Source: Microbulbifer hydrolyticus
GTDB lineage: Bacteria > Pseudomonadota > Gammaproteobacteria > Pseudomonadales > Cellvibrionaceae
DNA: 64,000 nucleotides
Direction: 5' to 3'
Assembly: GCF_009931115.1 (NCBI RefSeq)
Contig: NZ_CP047491.1
Span: forward strand, 496,001-560,000
A program made the translations under genes and the position numbers. The notes below the pieces were generated by a model, which worked only from the letters and a program-made list of their open reading frames with translations, did not search any database and was not told the DNA's origin. Shown in pieces: positions 17,087 through 25,870 of the stretch. The first letter of the stretch is position 1. The number at the start of each line of letters is the position of its first letter.

Positions 17087-17938
17087 ATGCAGAGTATTCT
17101 CGTCATCCTCGATAAGCCCAAACACGAACAGATCGCCCTGCAGCGGGCACTCGAGCTGGCGGACAAAACGGGAGCGAAACTGCATCTTGTAAGTTTCGTG
17201 TACGAGCCCGTGGTAGCCATCCCGCTGCTGTCCGGCTCGATTCTGAACGTCAGCGATCAGATACAAAAAGAGCGGAGGCAGTGGCTGCAGGAACTGCAAA
17301 GTGAATACACACTCCCGCAGGGTTCATCTGCAGAAGTCGTCTGGCACCATGACATTCCCTCTTGGACGCTGGCATACCTCGACGCGAACCAGTGCGACCT
17401 TGTGGTGAAGACCGCCCAGAAACAGTTTGGCCGCGGTGGCTTTGGTTCCATTGACTGGCGCCTGATCGAACACCTTCCCACACCATTGTGGCTTGCCGTC
17501 AGCACCCACTGGATCAAGCGCGACCGTATAGTGGCGGCACTGGATCCTGCGGTAGAAAATAAACTGCACGTCGAGCTGAACCAGCGCGCCCTCAAACTTG
17601 GGGAGCGCTTCAGCCATGAACTGAACGCGGACCTGGAGGCAGTTGCCTGTGTGCCGGCGTCGGATGAAATCAAAGACCTGGAAAAATTTCGCGAGCAGGC
17701 TGGTGCATTGTTGCAAGCGGTGGACAAAGTGATCGCCGACAGTGGCGTGACCTGCAAGAAAACCCACTTCGTTACCGGCAAACCCGCCGCTGAAGTCAAT
17801 CGTGTGGTGGATCGCAATAAGGCGCGCATGATTCTGGTGGGACGCGGTGTGCGCAAGGGACCGAAAGGTTTTCTGCTGGGAAATACCGCCGAGCGAATTC
17901 TGGGGCGTGCCAACACCGATATATTGGTTGTTCCCTGA
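17087..17938 (+). CDS. Tandem universal stress protein (UspE-like)
   Basis: A 283-aa protein with two Usp domains (about 1-140 and 150-283). The first begins QSILVILDKPKHEQIALQRA; the second contains DRIVAALDPAVENKLHVELN and ends RMILVGRGVRKGPKGFLLGN followed by TAERILGRANTDILVVP. This keeps the Gly-rich nucleotide-binding loop, so the second domain may bind ATP while the first looks degenerate. Cytoplasmic. The gene stands alone between acs and a small membrane protein; its exact role is unknown. Confidence 0.88.
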   Translation: MQSILVILDKPKHEQIALQRALELADKTGAKLHLVSFVYEPVVAIPLLSGSILNVSDQIQKERRQWLQELQSEYTLPQGSSAEVVWHHDIPSWTLAYLDANQCDLVVKTAQKQFGRGGFGSIDWRLIEHLPTPLWLAVSTHWIKRDRIVAALDPAVENKLHVELNQRALKLGERFSHELNADLEAVACVPASDEIKDLEKFREQAGALLQAVDKVIADSGVTCKKTHFVTGKPAAEVNRVVDRNKARMILVGRGVRKGPKGFLLGNTAERILGRANTDILVVP

Positions 17939-18090
17939 GTAAGGGCTCAATGTTATGGGTGCTTCCGAGCATAAAAATAATTGTGAGAGATAATAGTGCA
18001 GTGGGGTTGCGGGATACTTCCGGCTCCACTCGCGCATTGTCAAACAGAAGCCGTGCCCGGGTGCGTCGCGGTTGTTAAAGGATTCCTGAA

Positions 18091-18507
18091 GTGAACGAAC
18101 AGCAGTACCTGTGTGAGCACTATCGCTTTAATGCAGAGCAGCGCCTCAAGGCATTCAATTTTTTTGTGGTGCTTTCGATGTTTGCCGATGGTGGTGTGTT
18201 CACCGCCGTGGAGAAGGGATTCCACCCGTTGATACTGGTCCTGCTGGGCGGGTTCGTGGTGATTGTTTCCTGTGTGTTCTGGGTAATGGATTTGCGTAGC
18301 CGCGAACTGCTGAATCTGGCGGTGCCCGGCTTGCGTGCTATTGAGCAGGACCTGCCGGAAGAGGCACGGGTATTCAGCCGGGACCTGCGCACCCAGCACC
18401 GGTTTATCCGGTATACGTTCGCCATTCGCGCCCTTATTCTGGGGCAGTTTCTCTGCGGCAGTGCCGTGGTTACCTACGGTACGCTCTCCGCTTTCGGAGT
18501 TCTCTGA
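18091..18507 (+). CDS. Small inner-membrane protein, unknown function
   Basis: A 138-aa protein starting at GTG with AAAGGA 8 nt upstream. Three hydrophobic stretches are likely membrane helices: about 24-40, HPLILVLLGGFVVIVSCVFW (45-64) and 110-135. A conserved-looking EHYRFNAEQRLKAFNFF precedes the first helix and a basic/acidic cytoplasmic loop (VMDLRSRELLN) follows the second. I recognise the pattern from unannotated bacterial proteins but not a named family. Confidence 0.7.
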   Translation: MNEQQYLCEHYRFNAEQRLKAFNFFVVLSMFADGGVFTAVEKGFHPLILVLLGGFVVIVSCVFWVMDLRSRELLNLAVPGLRAIEQDLPEEARVFSRDLRTQHRFIRYTFAIRALILGQFLCGSAVVTYGTLSAFGVL

Positions 18508-18600
18508 GTCACCTTCCCGCCGGCCCCTCCATCGCCCCGCCTTCTATACTGAATTCGCGTTAACCGGAATCAGAATTGGCAGTGCAACGGAGATGAATAC

Positions 18601-18975
18601 ATGCTGGATCATATTAGCCTGATGGTACACGACTACCAGCGCAGCAAGATGTTTTACCAGTTGGCGCTGGCGCCGCTGGGCTACGAGCTGGTTTCGGAAA
18701 TGGCCGGTTGGGCGGGCTTTGGCTGGGGTGGTAAACCCCAATTACTGATCAAGGGCGGCTCCAGCACCACTCCGGCGGTACATATCGCCTTCAGCGCCGA
18801 AGACCGGGAAACGGTACAGGCGTTCCATGATGCGGCTATGGAGGCCGGCGGGAAAGATAACGGCGCCCCAGGTTTGCGCCCGGAGTATCACGAACATTAT
18901 TACGCAGCCTATGTGCTGGACCCGGACGGAAACAATATCGAAGTGGTATGCCATATCCCCGCAGATGCTTTCTAG
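18601..18975 (+). CDS. VOC-superfamily protein (glyoxalase/bleomycin-resistance fold)
   Basis: A 124-aa protein with two beta-alpha-beta-beta-beta units: MLDHISLMVHDYQRSKMFYQ with a first metal-ligand His, VHIAFSAEDRETVQAFHDAA, and the C-terminal YYAAYVLDPDGNNIEVVCH with a Glu ligand. These are the normal metal positions of VOC enzymes. Substrate cannot be predicted. Confidence 0.85.
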   Translation: MLDHISLMVHDYQRSKMFYQLALAPLGYELVSEMAGWAGFGWGGKPQLLIKGGSSTTPAVHIAFSAEDRETVQAFHDAAMEAGGKDNGAPGLRPEYHEHYYAAYVLDPDGNNIEVVCHIPADAF

Positions 18976-19144
18976 GCTGAGAGCGACTTCAAGTATTTCC
19001 CACGAGCTGCGTCAATTGACCCGAGAATGACTCTTCCTGTCCTTGCAGAGTCGCCGGCCTCGATTACCGTGATAGTTTGACCGGGCGTCCCCCTGGCATA
19101 TCTATATCTGCCCGCGCGGGATAACACATAAAGAAACCGAGGTA

Positions 19145-19687
19145 TCAGTGGCTGGTGTCATCCAGCCTCTCCAGCAGCTGTTCCGCCCAGCGGATCCAGG
19201 TCTTCTCGGTCTCGATGCCGAGGAGCAAAGGCTGGTGGGCGAGCCAAAGGCGCTCCTGTTGTTCGACGGGGCGGTTGTAGAAGCGCTGGTTCTGGGCTTC
19301 GTAGGTGGCGAGCATGTCACGGTGTTCCTGTAAATGGCGCTCCACCTCCGCGCGCAGTTGCGCATCGCTCAGATGGTGGCCGGCAAACAACTGGATCAGG
19401 AAGGGCTCACGGATCTTCTGCGCGGCAGCGGGTTTTGCGGCCCATTCCGCGAGTGCGCGGCGGCCGGAATCCGTCAGGCTGTACACCTTTTTGTCGGGGC
19501 GGCCTTCCTGAGCCTCTTCCATGCAGTCCAGTAGACCCTCCGCGTGCAGTTTGTGCAGCTCGCGGTACATCTGTTGGTGACTGGCGCTCCAGAAGTAGCT
19601 GACGCTGCGCTCAAAGCGGCGCTTCAGGTCGTAACCACTGCCGGGTTCGATATCCAACAGGGTCAGTACGGCAAATCTCAGTGACAT
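19145..19687 (-). CDS. PadR-family transcriptional regulator
   Basis: A 180-aa protein. The N-terminal winged helix (about 1-85) shows LRFAVLTLLDIEPGSGYDLKRRF, MYRELHKLHAEGLLDCMEE and RPDKKVYSLTDSGRRALAEW, the PadR signature. A helical C-terminal dimerisation domain with a coiled region follows (LRAEVERHLQEHRDMLATYE). PadR proteins repress detoxification or metabolic genes until a small ligand binds. An operator-like site lies 26 bp upstream of the start, so it is probably autoregulated; a near-copy lies before the oxidoreductase gene at 42379. Confidence 0.88.
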   Translation of the reverse strand: MSLRFAVLTLLDIEPGSGYDLKRRFERSVSYFWSASHQQMYRELHKLHAEGLLDCMEEAQEGRPDKKVYSLTDSGRRALAEWAAKPAAAQKIREPFLIQLFAGHHLSDAQLRAEVERHLQEHRDMLATYEAQNQRFYNRPVEQQERLWLAHQPLLLGIETEKTWIRWAEQLLERLDDTSH

Positions 19688-19712
19688 GGTGCGGGTGCTG
19701 GCTCAATCGTAA

Positions 19713-19730
19713 TATGCAGCAAGTTGCATA
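19713..19730. promoter_or_regulatory. Probable PadR autoregulatory operator
   Basis: TATGCAGCAAGTTGCATA has 6-bp inverted arms (TATGCA/TGCATA), the ATGCA...TGCAT form typical of PadR operators, and lies 26 bp upstream of padR. Its reverse complement recurs with 16 of 18 matches at 42294-42311. The rest of the 337-bp gap 19688-20024 holds a 12-bp palindrome CCATTTAAATGG at 19815-19826 and a perfect TATAAT at 19932-19937 that could serve the exporter gene; no gene is visible. Confidence 0.6.
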
Positions 19731-20024
19731 GGAATTAGCATGGTTTGGCGCAGTGTACTGTCTGAATGGCCCCCGGGCACGGATTACGTGGATACCTGGT
19801 AGGCGGCGCGAGGACCATTTAAATGGACGAAACCGGTATGCCCGTTTCCGTAAGCGTTGATATTTAGGATGGTTGTACGGGAAATAATAGATATATAACT
19901 TGGTGGGCCTAGTATTTGCGTTTTTTGTGGATATAATCGCCGGCGCCACCAAAAGTGGTTGAATAGTGTCCAATAGCAATTTCGACGGGTTACCCTCCTG
20001 TCGTATATCGGGTCAATTGTCGCC

Positions 20025-20597
20025 ATGTCACCGCAGTCCCTGTCCCAGGCTACCGAAGCCATCCCTGTTTCCCCGCCAGTGCTGGTGCTGGAGGATGAGC
20101 AGCCGGTAGAAACCAGCCAGTCCACCAATACCCAGCTGAATGAGCGACACAATCGCCGCACCCGCCGCGATGAATGGCTGCTGGACATCTTTGCCATGAA
20201 CAGCTTTTCGTGGGTGATTGCAATTCCTATCGAGCTGCTGCTGGCGGGGATGAGCTGGCGTGAGCATATTCAGGTGCGCTTGCTGGCGGTGGTGTTCAAC
20301 ACCGTGATTGCACGCCCGTTCAGTATCTATCGCAACTGGGTGGTGGAGCGCTTTGGTCGCGGCGGCAGTTTGCACAACTATGCGGTGGACACCTTCGTGT
20401 TCCTCAGCTTCCAGCTGCCGCTGTACACCCTGAACATGATCCTCGGGGGGGCTTCCGCCGGCGAGATCGCGACGGCGTGTATCACCTTTGTAATGATTGC
20501 CGGTGCGCTTGGCCGCCCCTATGGGGTTTACCTCGACTGCTTGCGCCGCTTGTGGCTGAATAGGCGCCCGGCGGCGGATACGGCGTCTGCCAGCTGA
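20025..20597 (+). CDS. alaE: L-alanine exporter AlaE family
   Basis: A 190-aa inner-membrane protein with four likely helices. It matches E. coli AlaE over most of its length: DIFAMNSFSWVIAIPIELLL, GMSWREHIQVRLLAVVFN, NTVIARPFSIYRNWVV and the C-terminal GRPYGVYLDCLRRLW. It carries an N-terminal extension of about 50 hydrophilic residues compared with E. coli (149 aa). AlaE exports alanine to avoid toxic accumulation. The gene is followed after 42 nt by an amino-acid racemase-like gene, which may be co-transcribed. Confidence 0.85.
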   Translation: MSPQSLSQATEAIPVSPPVLVLEDEQPVETSQSTNTQLNERHNRRTRRDEWLLDIFAMNSFSWVIAIPIELLLAGMSWREHIQVRLLAVVFNTVIARPFSIYRNWVVERFGRGGSLHNYAVDTFVFLSFQLPLYTLNMILGGASAGEIATACITFVMIAGALGRPYGVYLDCLRRLWLNRRPAADTASAS

Positions 20598-20639
20598 TTC
20601 GCCTTCAACACCAATCGCGTAGCGCGGAGTAACCCGGGT

Positions 20640-21347
20640 ATGCACACTAAACCTATCGAAAACAACGGCATACAGGGCGGTGCTCCGGCGATCGGTATTA
20701 TTGCCGGCACCGCAACCGATACGCGCTTCGGACTCGATTTCCTCGCCGCCCGACAGGTGCCGGGGATCGGCCTTGCCATTTCCGCCTCACCACAGGCCCA
20801 GACCCAGCTACAGGCACTGGGGCGGGACGAGTTGACTCGCCAGCTGATCGATGCGATTGCGCGCCTGGAGAACGCCGGTGCCAGCGCGGCGATGATCTAC
20901 TGCAACTCGCTTTCCGGCGCGGTGGATATGACCGCGGTGCGCGCGGCAGTGCCCATTCCTGTGATTTCGCCACTGGACGTGTATGCGGAGCTGACCCAGC
21001 GCTACCGCAACTTTGGCCTGCTGGCAGCCAACTGCCAGAGCTGTGCCAATATCGAGCGCGAGATTCTGGCCGGCAACCCCTCTGCCAAGGTGATCGGTAT
21101 CGGCAATCTGCAGATTGTGGAAGATATCGAGGACGGCATGCCGGCGAGCATGATTGTGCAGCAGCACGCGCTGGACGACCTGGCTGCGGCGCTGGTGAAG
21201 AGCGGCGTGCAAATTCTTATCCTCGGATGCACCCATTTCGACTACTTTTATGAAGAGCTGCTTTTGCACTGTGACGGGATTCGGCTATTTCTGCCTTCGG
21301 AGCGGATGCTCGCAATCCTGCAGGAAAGAGTCGTTCAGGCAGCCTGA
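20640..21347 (+). CDS. Aspartate/glutamate racemase family protein
   Basis: A 235-aa cofactor-independent racemase-like protein. The two catalytic cysteines are visible in MIYCNSLSGAVDM and ILGCTHFDYF. The N-terminal GIIAGTATDTRFGLDF replaces the more usual GG(M/T)S loop, so it belongs to an outlying subgroup of the Asp/Glu racemase superfamily (YgeA-like). Linked to the alanine exporter, it may racemise an amino acid for export or catabolism (inference). Confidence 0.82.
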   Translation: MHTKPIENNGIQGGAPAIGIIAGTATDTRFGLDFLAARQVPGIGLAISASPQAQTQLQALGRDELTRQLIDAIARLENAGASAAMIYCNSLSGAVDMTAVRAAVPIPVISPLDVYAELTQRYRNFGLLAANCQSCANIEREILAGNPSAKVIGIGNLQIVEDIEDGMPASMIVQQHALDDLAAALVKSGVQILILGCTHFDYFYEELLLHCDGIRLFLPSERMLAILQERVVQAA

Positions 21348-21617
21348 ATTTTGTGCGATCCAGTTGGTACGGGTGTTTATTTGCGCCGTGTGCCACATTT
21401 TTACACTGTATTTTCTGCCAAATGGCGTAAAATAGTCTTGTTCGCACCCTGAGGTTGGGGTATTAATCGCGCGAACAAGCGTGCATTCACGCTCGAATAA
21501 TATCGGAATGGCCGCCCGGCGTTATACGCCGGTGCCTGTAGTATGCAGGCGAAGCCATCCGACCGGGTCGCAGGAATGACCTGGCACATAAATTGGTTTT
21601 CAAGGATGAATACAGCC

Positions 21618-23012
21618 ATGACCTTTCACGGCTCCGTCGGTCGTTCCCTGTTCCGTTTCCCCGCTATAGGTGTGTCAGTGCCTTCGTTGAAGGCTCCTGC
21701 AGTGCTTGTTGTGCTGGCCGGATTCTCATTACCTGCATCCGCATTCCCGGGCGAGTCATTGCTTGTGGACACCCAGGTTCCCTTTTTCTGGGTACTCCTT
21801 CTGGTAGTGTCCACGGCGGTATGCGCCTTTGGCTGGACCGTAGCGCGCGCCAAGACCCGCGCAGCGTTAGACGCCGGAGCGGCTCAGGCCACTGACCTGC
21901 AGGCGGAAAACGCCAAGCTGTTCCGGCAGGTACAGTCCCGGGTGCACGAGCTGATGACTCGGGACAAGTTGCTCGAAGAGGCCAAAGCAGAGGCGGAGCA
22001 GATGCGCGAGGAGCACTGCGACTTTCTCTCGATCACCGGCCACCGCATGCGCAAGCCACTGGAAACCCTCGTGAGCACGGTGAACCTGCTCGCGCGCGGG
22101 ACCGATGGCGAAGTTCGCCAGCTGGCGGAAGCGGCAATGGGGCAGTGTCGGGAATTGCGCGGCAGCATTGAAGATATCCAGCGCGCGGGGCAGATTGCCG
22201 CTCAGGGCATGCCCGCCGCCACGGCGCGGGAAACAGTGCAGCGAGAGCTGGAAATCCTGCTGATCGAAAACGACACCCATCCGTCACTGCGCAGCCGCCT
22301 GGAAGCGCGCGGTCACCGGGTGCGCCGGGAAACGAATGGTGTGGATGGCGCCGATGCGGCCTTGCGCGGTAAGTTCGACCTGGTACTGGTCGATGTACGG
22401 CTACCGTTGATCGACGGAGTGGAAACGGCGCGCAAGATTCGGGGTGACTTCGGCAATACGGACTTGCTGATCTTCGGCATGCTGCCAGATCTGCGCAAGG
22501 GCGACCGGGAACGCTATATGGAGCGCGGCCTGACTGGAATACTGCCGCTTCCGGCCAGTGATCCCCAGTTGTTGCAGTTGCTGAGCTGGGTAGAGCAGAA
22601 AACCCGCGACTCGGCACCGGCCAGCAAGCCCGCGCGTGCGGCAAAGGTGCTGAACCCCAGTACCCTGGAGCGCCAGCGCGATACGCTCGGCCACCTGGCT
22701 TTTGCGGAACTTCTGGGTGATCGCCTCGCCAATATGCCGAAGAAGATTACCGCCTTCACCAGCTCACTGACTGGCCGCCACTGGCTCGATGCCCAGCACC
22801 AGGCCCAGGCCATTGCTGCAGAGGCGGAGAGCGTTGGCCTTGAGGTCGTGGCCAGCCGGCTCAAAGCGCTGTCGGCGCGCCTGTCCATCGACGGTGAGCG
22901 GGATTACTGTCGGCACCAGCGCACCGAGATCCTGGGGTTGATGCGCACCTCTATCCAGCAGTTGAAGTCCTGGCGGGAGAAAAATGTTCACACGGAGTGG
23001 GCCCTGAGATAA
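21618..23012 (+). CDS. Degenerate hybrid histidine-kinase-like protein (HisKA - pseudo-REC - pseudo-Hpt)
   Basis: From ATG 21618 (AAGGA 11 nt upstream; the frame is open to 21543, so the start is uncertain) the protein is about 464 aa. Order: two hydrophobic segments (about 27-45 and 55-75), a coiled coil (85-135), a HisKA-like helix pair with LSITGHRMRKPLETLV (His about 142), then directly a receiver-like domain (212-325) with LVDVRLPLIDG (Asp about 259), and an Hpt-like helical bundle at the end. No HATPase_c N or G box is present. The receiver lacks the usual Thr and the KP lysine (ILPLPAS instead), and the Hpt position that should read HxLKG reads AQAIAAEAE. It therefore cannot autophosphorylate by itself and probably works as a scaffold or accepts signals non-covalently. 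Confidence 0.75.
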   Translation: MTFHGSVGRSLFRFPAIGVSVPSLKAPAVLVVLAGFSLPASAFPGESLLVDTQVPFFWVLLLVVSTAVCAFGWTVARAKTRAALDAGAAQATDLQAENAKLFRQVQSRVHELMTRDKLLEEAKAEAEQMREEHCDFLSITGHRMRKPLETLVSTVNLLARGTDGEVRQLAEAAMGQCRELRGSIEDIQRAGQIAAQGMPAATARETVQRELEILLIENDTHPSLRSRLEARGHRVRRETNGVDGADAALRGKFDLVLVDVRLPLIDGVETARKIRGDFGNTDLLIFGMLPDLRKGDRERYMERGLTGILPLPASDPQLLQLLSWVEQKTRDSAPASKPARAAKVLNPSTLERQRDTLGHLAFAELLGDRLANMPKKITAFTSSLTGRHWLDAQHQAQAIAAEAESVGLEVVASRLKALSARLSIDGERDYCRHQRTEILGLMRTSIQQLKSWREKNVHTEWALR

Positions 23013-23112
23013 ACACCGTAGTTGCCGCGGCAGGGGGAGGCAGCACAGCGTTATCTTTCCTGCGGTTTGCGCATACACTAACGGCTGAATTTTAGAACGG
23101 AACCTTTAGCCC

Positions 23113-23466
23113 ATGTCTGAGCAGTATCCCGCCCCACAACAGGTTGAGCGCGAGCGCTCGGCCCGCGATATCGCCACTCTGGTGTACCTGATCCAGGCGA
23201 TCAGCCTGTTTACCGCCGTACCATTTTTTGTCGGTGTGCTGATCAATTATGTAAAGCGCGGGGATGTGCGCGGCACGCTGGCGGAATCCCACTTCCGCTG
23301 GCAAATCCGTACCTTCTGGTACAGCCTGCTGTGGTTTGTGGTGGGCTGGGCCACGGTGTGGATTCTTGTGGGTTTCGTGGTCTGGGGCATCAGCTGGGTA
23401 TGGATGGTCTACCGCGTGATTCGCGGCTGGCTGGCCCTTTCGGACAACCGCCCGGCCTATGCCTAG
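23113..23466 (+). CDS. Small membrane protein, DUF4870-like
   Basis: A 117-aa protein with a polar N-terminus (residues 1-20) and three likely membrane helices: LVYLIQAISLFTAVPFFVGV, the Trp-rich TFWYSLLWFVVGWATVWILV and GFVVWGISWVWMVYRVIRGW. VYLIQ...GVLINYVKR...ESHFRWQIRTFWY is the DUF4870/YyaS-like pattern of small bacterial membrane proteins. A strong terminator follows at 23557. Confidence 0.78.
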   Translation: MSEQYPAPQQVERERSARDIATLVYLIQAISLFTAVPFFVGVLINYVKRGDVRGTLAESHFRWQIRTFWYSLLWFVVGWATVWILVGFVVWGISWVWMVYRVIRGWLALSDNRPAYA

Positions 23467-23556
23467 GCCTGGCCGGGCAATGCAGGAATCAGGAAATTGA
23501 GGTAAAGCCGGTAAACGGTGAGAGGAAGGTAGGCGAAAAATTGATGAGAGAAATGT

Positions 23557-23583
23557 GAGCGGCCATGTGGCCGCTCTTTTTTT
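23557..23583 (+). terminator. Rho-independent terminator
   Basis: GAGCGGCC (23557-23564) and GGCCGCTC (23569-23576) form an 8-bp stem over ATGT, followed by seven T. It terminates the plus-strand small membrane protein gene and lies just before the convergent DUF945 gene. Confidence 0.85.
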
Positions 23584-23610
23584 GCCTGTCGAAGGCCGGT
23601 TCCACAGGGC

Positions 23611-24870
23611 TCAGAAACCACCCATCAGGGCCAGTACAAACAGGTCGGCCGGTAGCTGCTGGCCATTGACCTCCAGGTTACCGCGGTCCAGCTGCAAGTG
23701 CATGCTGAGCAGTCCGTTATTTTCCTTGAGGAAACCGTACTGCTTGAGCGCGCTCGCCTGCATGATCAGCGGTGACTGCATCAGCGCCTGCTCGGCGGCG
23801 GTGATATTGGCGGTACCATTCAGGTTGTCGAGCCAGAACAGCTTGTCATTCTTGACCTGCCGGCTTCCCGGCATCCCCTTCCAGTCCACATCCATCTGCA
23901 GCTGCATCGGGCCGTTGGCACTTTCGATATCCAATTGCTGTTGCATTTTCAGCGGGCGATGGAATACCTGCGGCCAGCTGCGCTCGGCCGCCGGGGTGAG
24001 CAGGGCGGTGTACAGGTAGTGGTGCAGGTCGTCGTAGCTGATTGCGGGCAGGTTGATCTGCTGGGTCAGTGTGCGCGCGGGCGTCGAGGACTGGATCTCT
24101 GGCAGTTTGATGGAGGTCTTTACGTTCAGGGTGCGAGCGGCCACCAGCTCGCCGGTGTAGTCGACCTCCACATCACGCAGCTCCAGCGGGCCAGAATCGT
24201 TGTTGGCACGCACCAGTGGCAGTTTCGCGTGCAGGGTGCCGGCGCCGCTGGGCGCGAGCTGGAAGTCGCCCTTGGCGGACTGCAGGTACAGGGATTCGCG
24301 GTGGCCGTCCATGCGCACGAATTCGCCCAGCTCGAATTGGCTGCCCTGTTGTTGTCCCTGGTAGTCGGTCACCAGCTGGATACGCGCGCCGTCAAACTGG
24401 ATCTGCTGGTCTGCCTCGTTGCGGTCGATGGGGAGCAGGTGCAGGGTGTTGGTCACACGATCGTTGGTGCCGACGAGAGTCTCCACGATCACGGGGCTGT
24501 CTTCCAGCTCCGTGCCAATGGGACCGTAGAAGGCTTCCAGCTGGCGTCGCAGAGCCGGCTCCAGCTCTTTACCGGTGAGGCGGGTTTCACCGTAGATCAC
24601 GCCGACACGGGGGCCGCTGCGGGTGAACAGCACCGGGCCATGCTGGATGTCGGTGTAGGTCTCGGAGGCGCCATCCTTACCCTTGAGGCGGGTCAGGGCC
24701 TCGGCGCCGAACCAGCCGCGCTGGTAACCGGTGAGCTCGATATTGGGCTGGTTGGCCAGCTGTTGCTGTAACACTTCCTCGACCTTGGGGCCGATCAGGC
24801 GCGGGGCAATGAGGGCCACCAGCAGCAACAGGGTGGAGAAGGCGATCAGGATAAAACGTAAGGCTTTCAT
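23611..24870 (-). CDS. DUF945 family protein (YdgA-like)
   Basis: A 419-aa protein with an N-terminal membrane anchor (residues 5-24, FILIAFSTLLLLVALIAPRL) followed by a large periplasmic part. VEEVLQQQLANQPNIELTGY and RGWFGAEALT match the start of the DUF945/YdgA family, and the remaining beta-rich sequence with GMPGSRQVKNDKLFWLDNLN fits the same family length. Function is not established. It is followed on the same strand upstream by the liu operon, 78 bp away. Confidence 0.82.
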   Translation of the reverse strand: MKALRFILIAFSTLLLLVALIAPRLIGPKVEEVLQQQLANQPNIELTGYQRGWFGAEALTRLKGKDGASETYTDIQHGPVLFTRSGPRVGVIYGETRLTGKELEPALRRQLEAFYGPIGTELEDSPVIVETLVGTNDRVTNTLHLLPIDRNEADQQIQFDGARIQLVTDYQGQQQGSQFELGEFVRMDGHRESLYLQSAKGDFQLAPSGAGTLHAKLPLVRANNDSGPLELRDVEVDYTGELVAARTLNVKTSIKLPEIQSSTPARTLTQQINLPAISYDDLHHYLYTALLTPAAERSWPQVFHRPLKMQQQLDIESANGPMQLQMDVDWKGMPGSRQVKNDKLFWLDNLNGTANITAAEQALMQSPLIMQASALKQYGFLKENNGLLSMHLQLDRGNLEVNGQQLPADLFVLALMGGF

Positions 24871-24947
24871 GCGGTCAAATTTCAGACGTTTGAATCGAAG
24901 CGCCCGATGGTAGCAGATCGGGCTGCGAGCCGTGACCGCAATTCATC

Positions 24948-25868
24948 TCAATCCCCTTCGATGACCCCGCATTCACCAGCAATCGCGCGGGCGACCTTGG
25001 AGCCACTTTCACGACCAAGCGCCCGGGAGATAAAGTTTCCGGCCTTGGCCAGGCGGGCGAGGTCGATACCGGTGTGGATGCCGAGCCCATCCAGCATATA
25101 CAGCACGTCTTCACTGGCCACATTGCCGGAGGCGCCCCGGGCATAGGGGCAGCCGCCGAGCCCGGCAACCGCGGAATCCACCACCTTGATTCCGGCCTGC
25201 AGGGCCGCGTAAATGTTCGCCAGGGCCTGCCCATAGGTATCGTGGAAGTGTACCGCGAGTTTTTCCATGGGTACCTGCTGTGCCACCGTCTCGATCATAT
25301 AGCGGGCTTTTTCCGGAGTGCCGACACCGATGGTGTCGCCAAGGCTGATTTCATAGCAGCCCATATCCAGCAGTGCTCTGCTCACTTCGGCGACTTTCTG
25401 TGGCTTGATCTCTCCCTCGTAGGGGCAGCCAAGTACGCAGGAAACGTAACCGCGCACCGGAATGCCGTCGGCCCGGGCCTGCTCCGCCAGCGGGCGGAAG
25501 CGTTCCAGGCTCTCTTCAATGGAGCAGTTGATGTTTTTGCGGGTGAAGCTTTCCGACGCCGCTCCGAACACCGCCACCTCGTCGGCCCCGGCGTCGCGGG
25601 CGCGTTCGTAGCCGAACATATTGGGGGTGAGTGCACTGTAAACAACGCCGGGTGCGCGCTGGATGCCGGCGAGTACTTCTTCGCTGGACGCCATCTGCGG
25701 CACCCATTTGGGGCTGACGAAGCTGCCGGCCTCAATCACTTGCAGGCCGCTTTCACTGAGCAGGTCGATCAGCTGGACCCGCGTAGCCACGGAGATGGGC
25801 TGCTTTTCATTTTGCAGGCCATCGCGCGGGCCCACTTCGACAATTTTCACGCGATCTGGCAGGGACAT
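24948..25868 (-). CDS. liuE: Hydroxymethylglutaryl-CoA lyase
   Basis: A 306-aa TIM-barrel lyase: [61 protein letters not shown] and the active-site loop [19 protein letters not shown]. It splits HMG-CoA into acetoacetate and acetyl-CoA, the last liu step of leucine degradation. Its ATG is 2 nt after the liuD stop, so the two are translationally linked. Last gene of the minus-strand liu cluster. Confidence 0.95.
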   Translation of the reverse strand: MSLPDRVKIVEVGPRDGLQNEKQPISVATRVQLIDLLSESGLQVIEAGSFVSPKWVPQMASSEEVLAGIQRAPGVVYSALTPNMFGYERARDAGADEVAVFGAASESFTRKNINCSIEESLERFRPLAEQARADGIPVRGYVSCVLGCPYEGEIKPQKVAEVSRALLDMGCYEISLGDTIGVGTPEKARYMIETVAQQVPMEKLAVHFHDTYGQALANIYAALQAGIKVVDSAVAGLGGCPYARGASGNVASEDVLYMLDGLGIHTGIDLARLAKAGNFISRALGRESGSKVARAIAGECGVIEGD

Positions 25869-25870
25869 GC

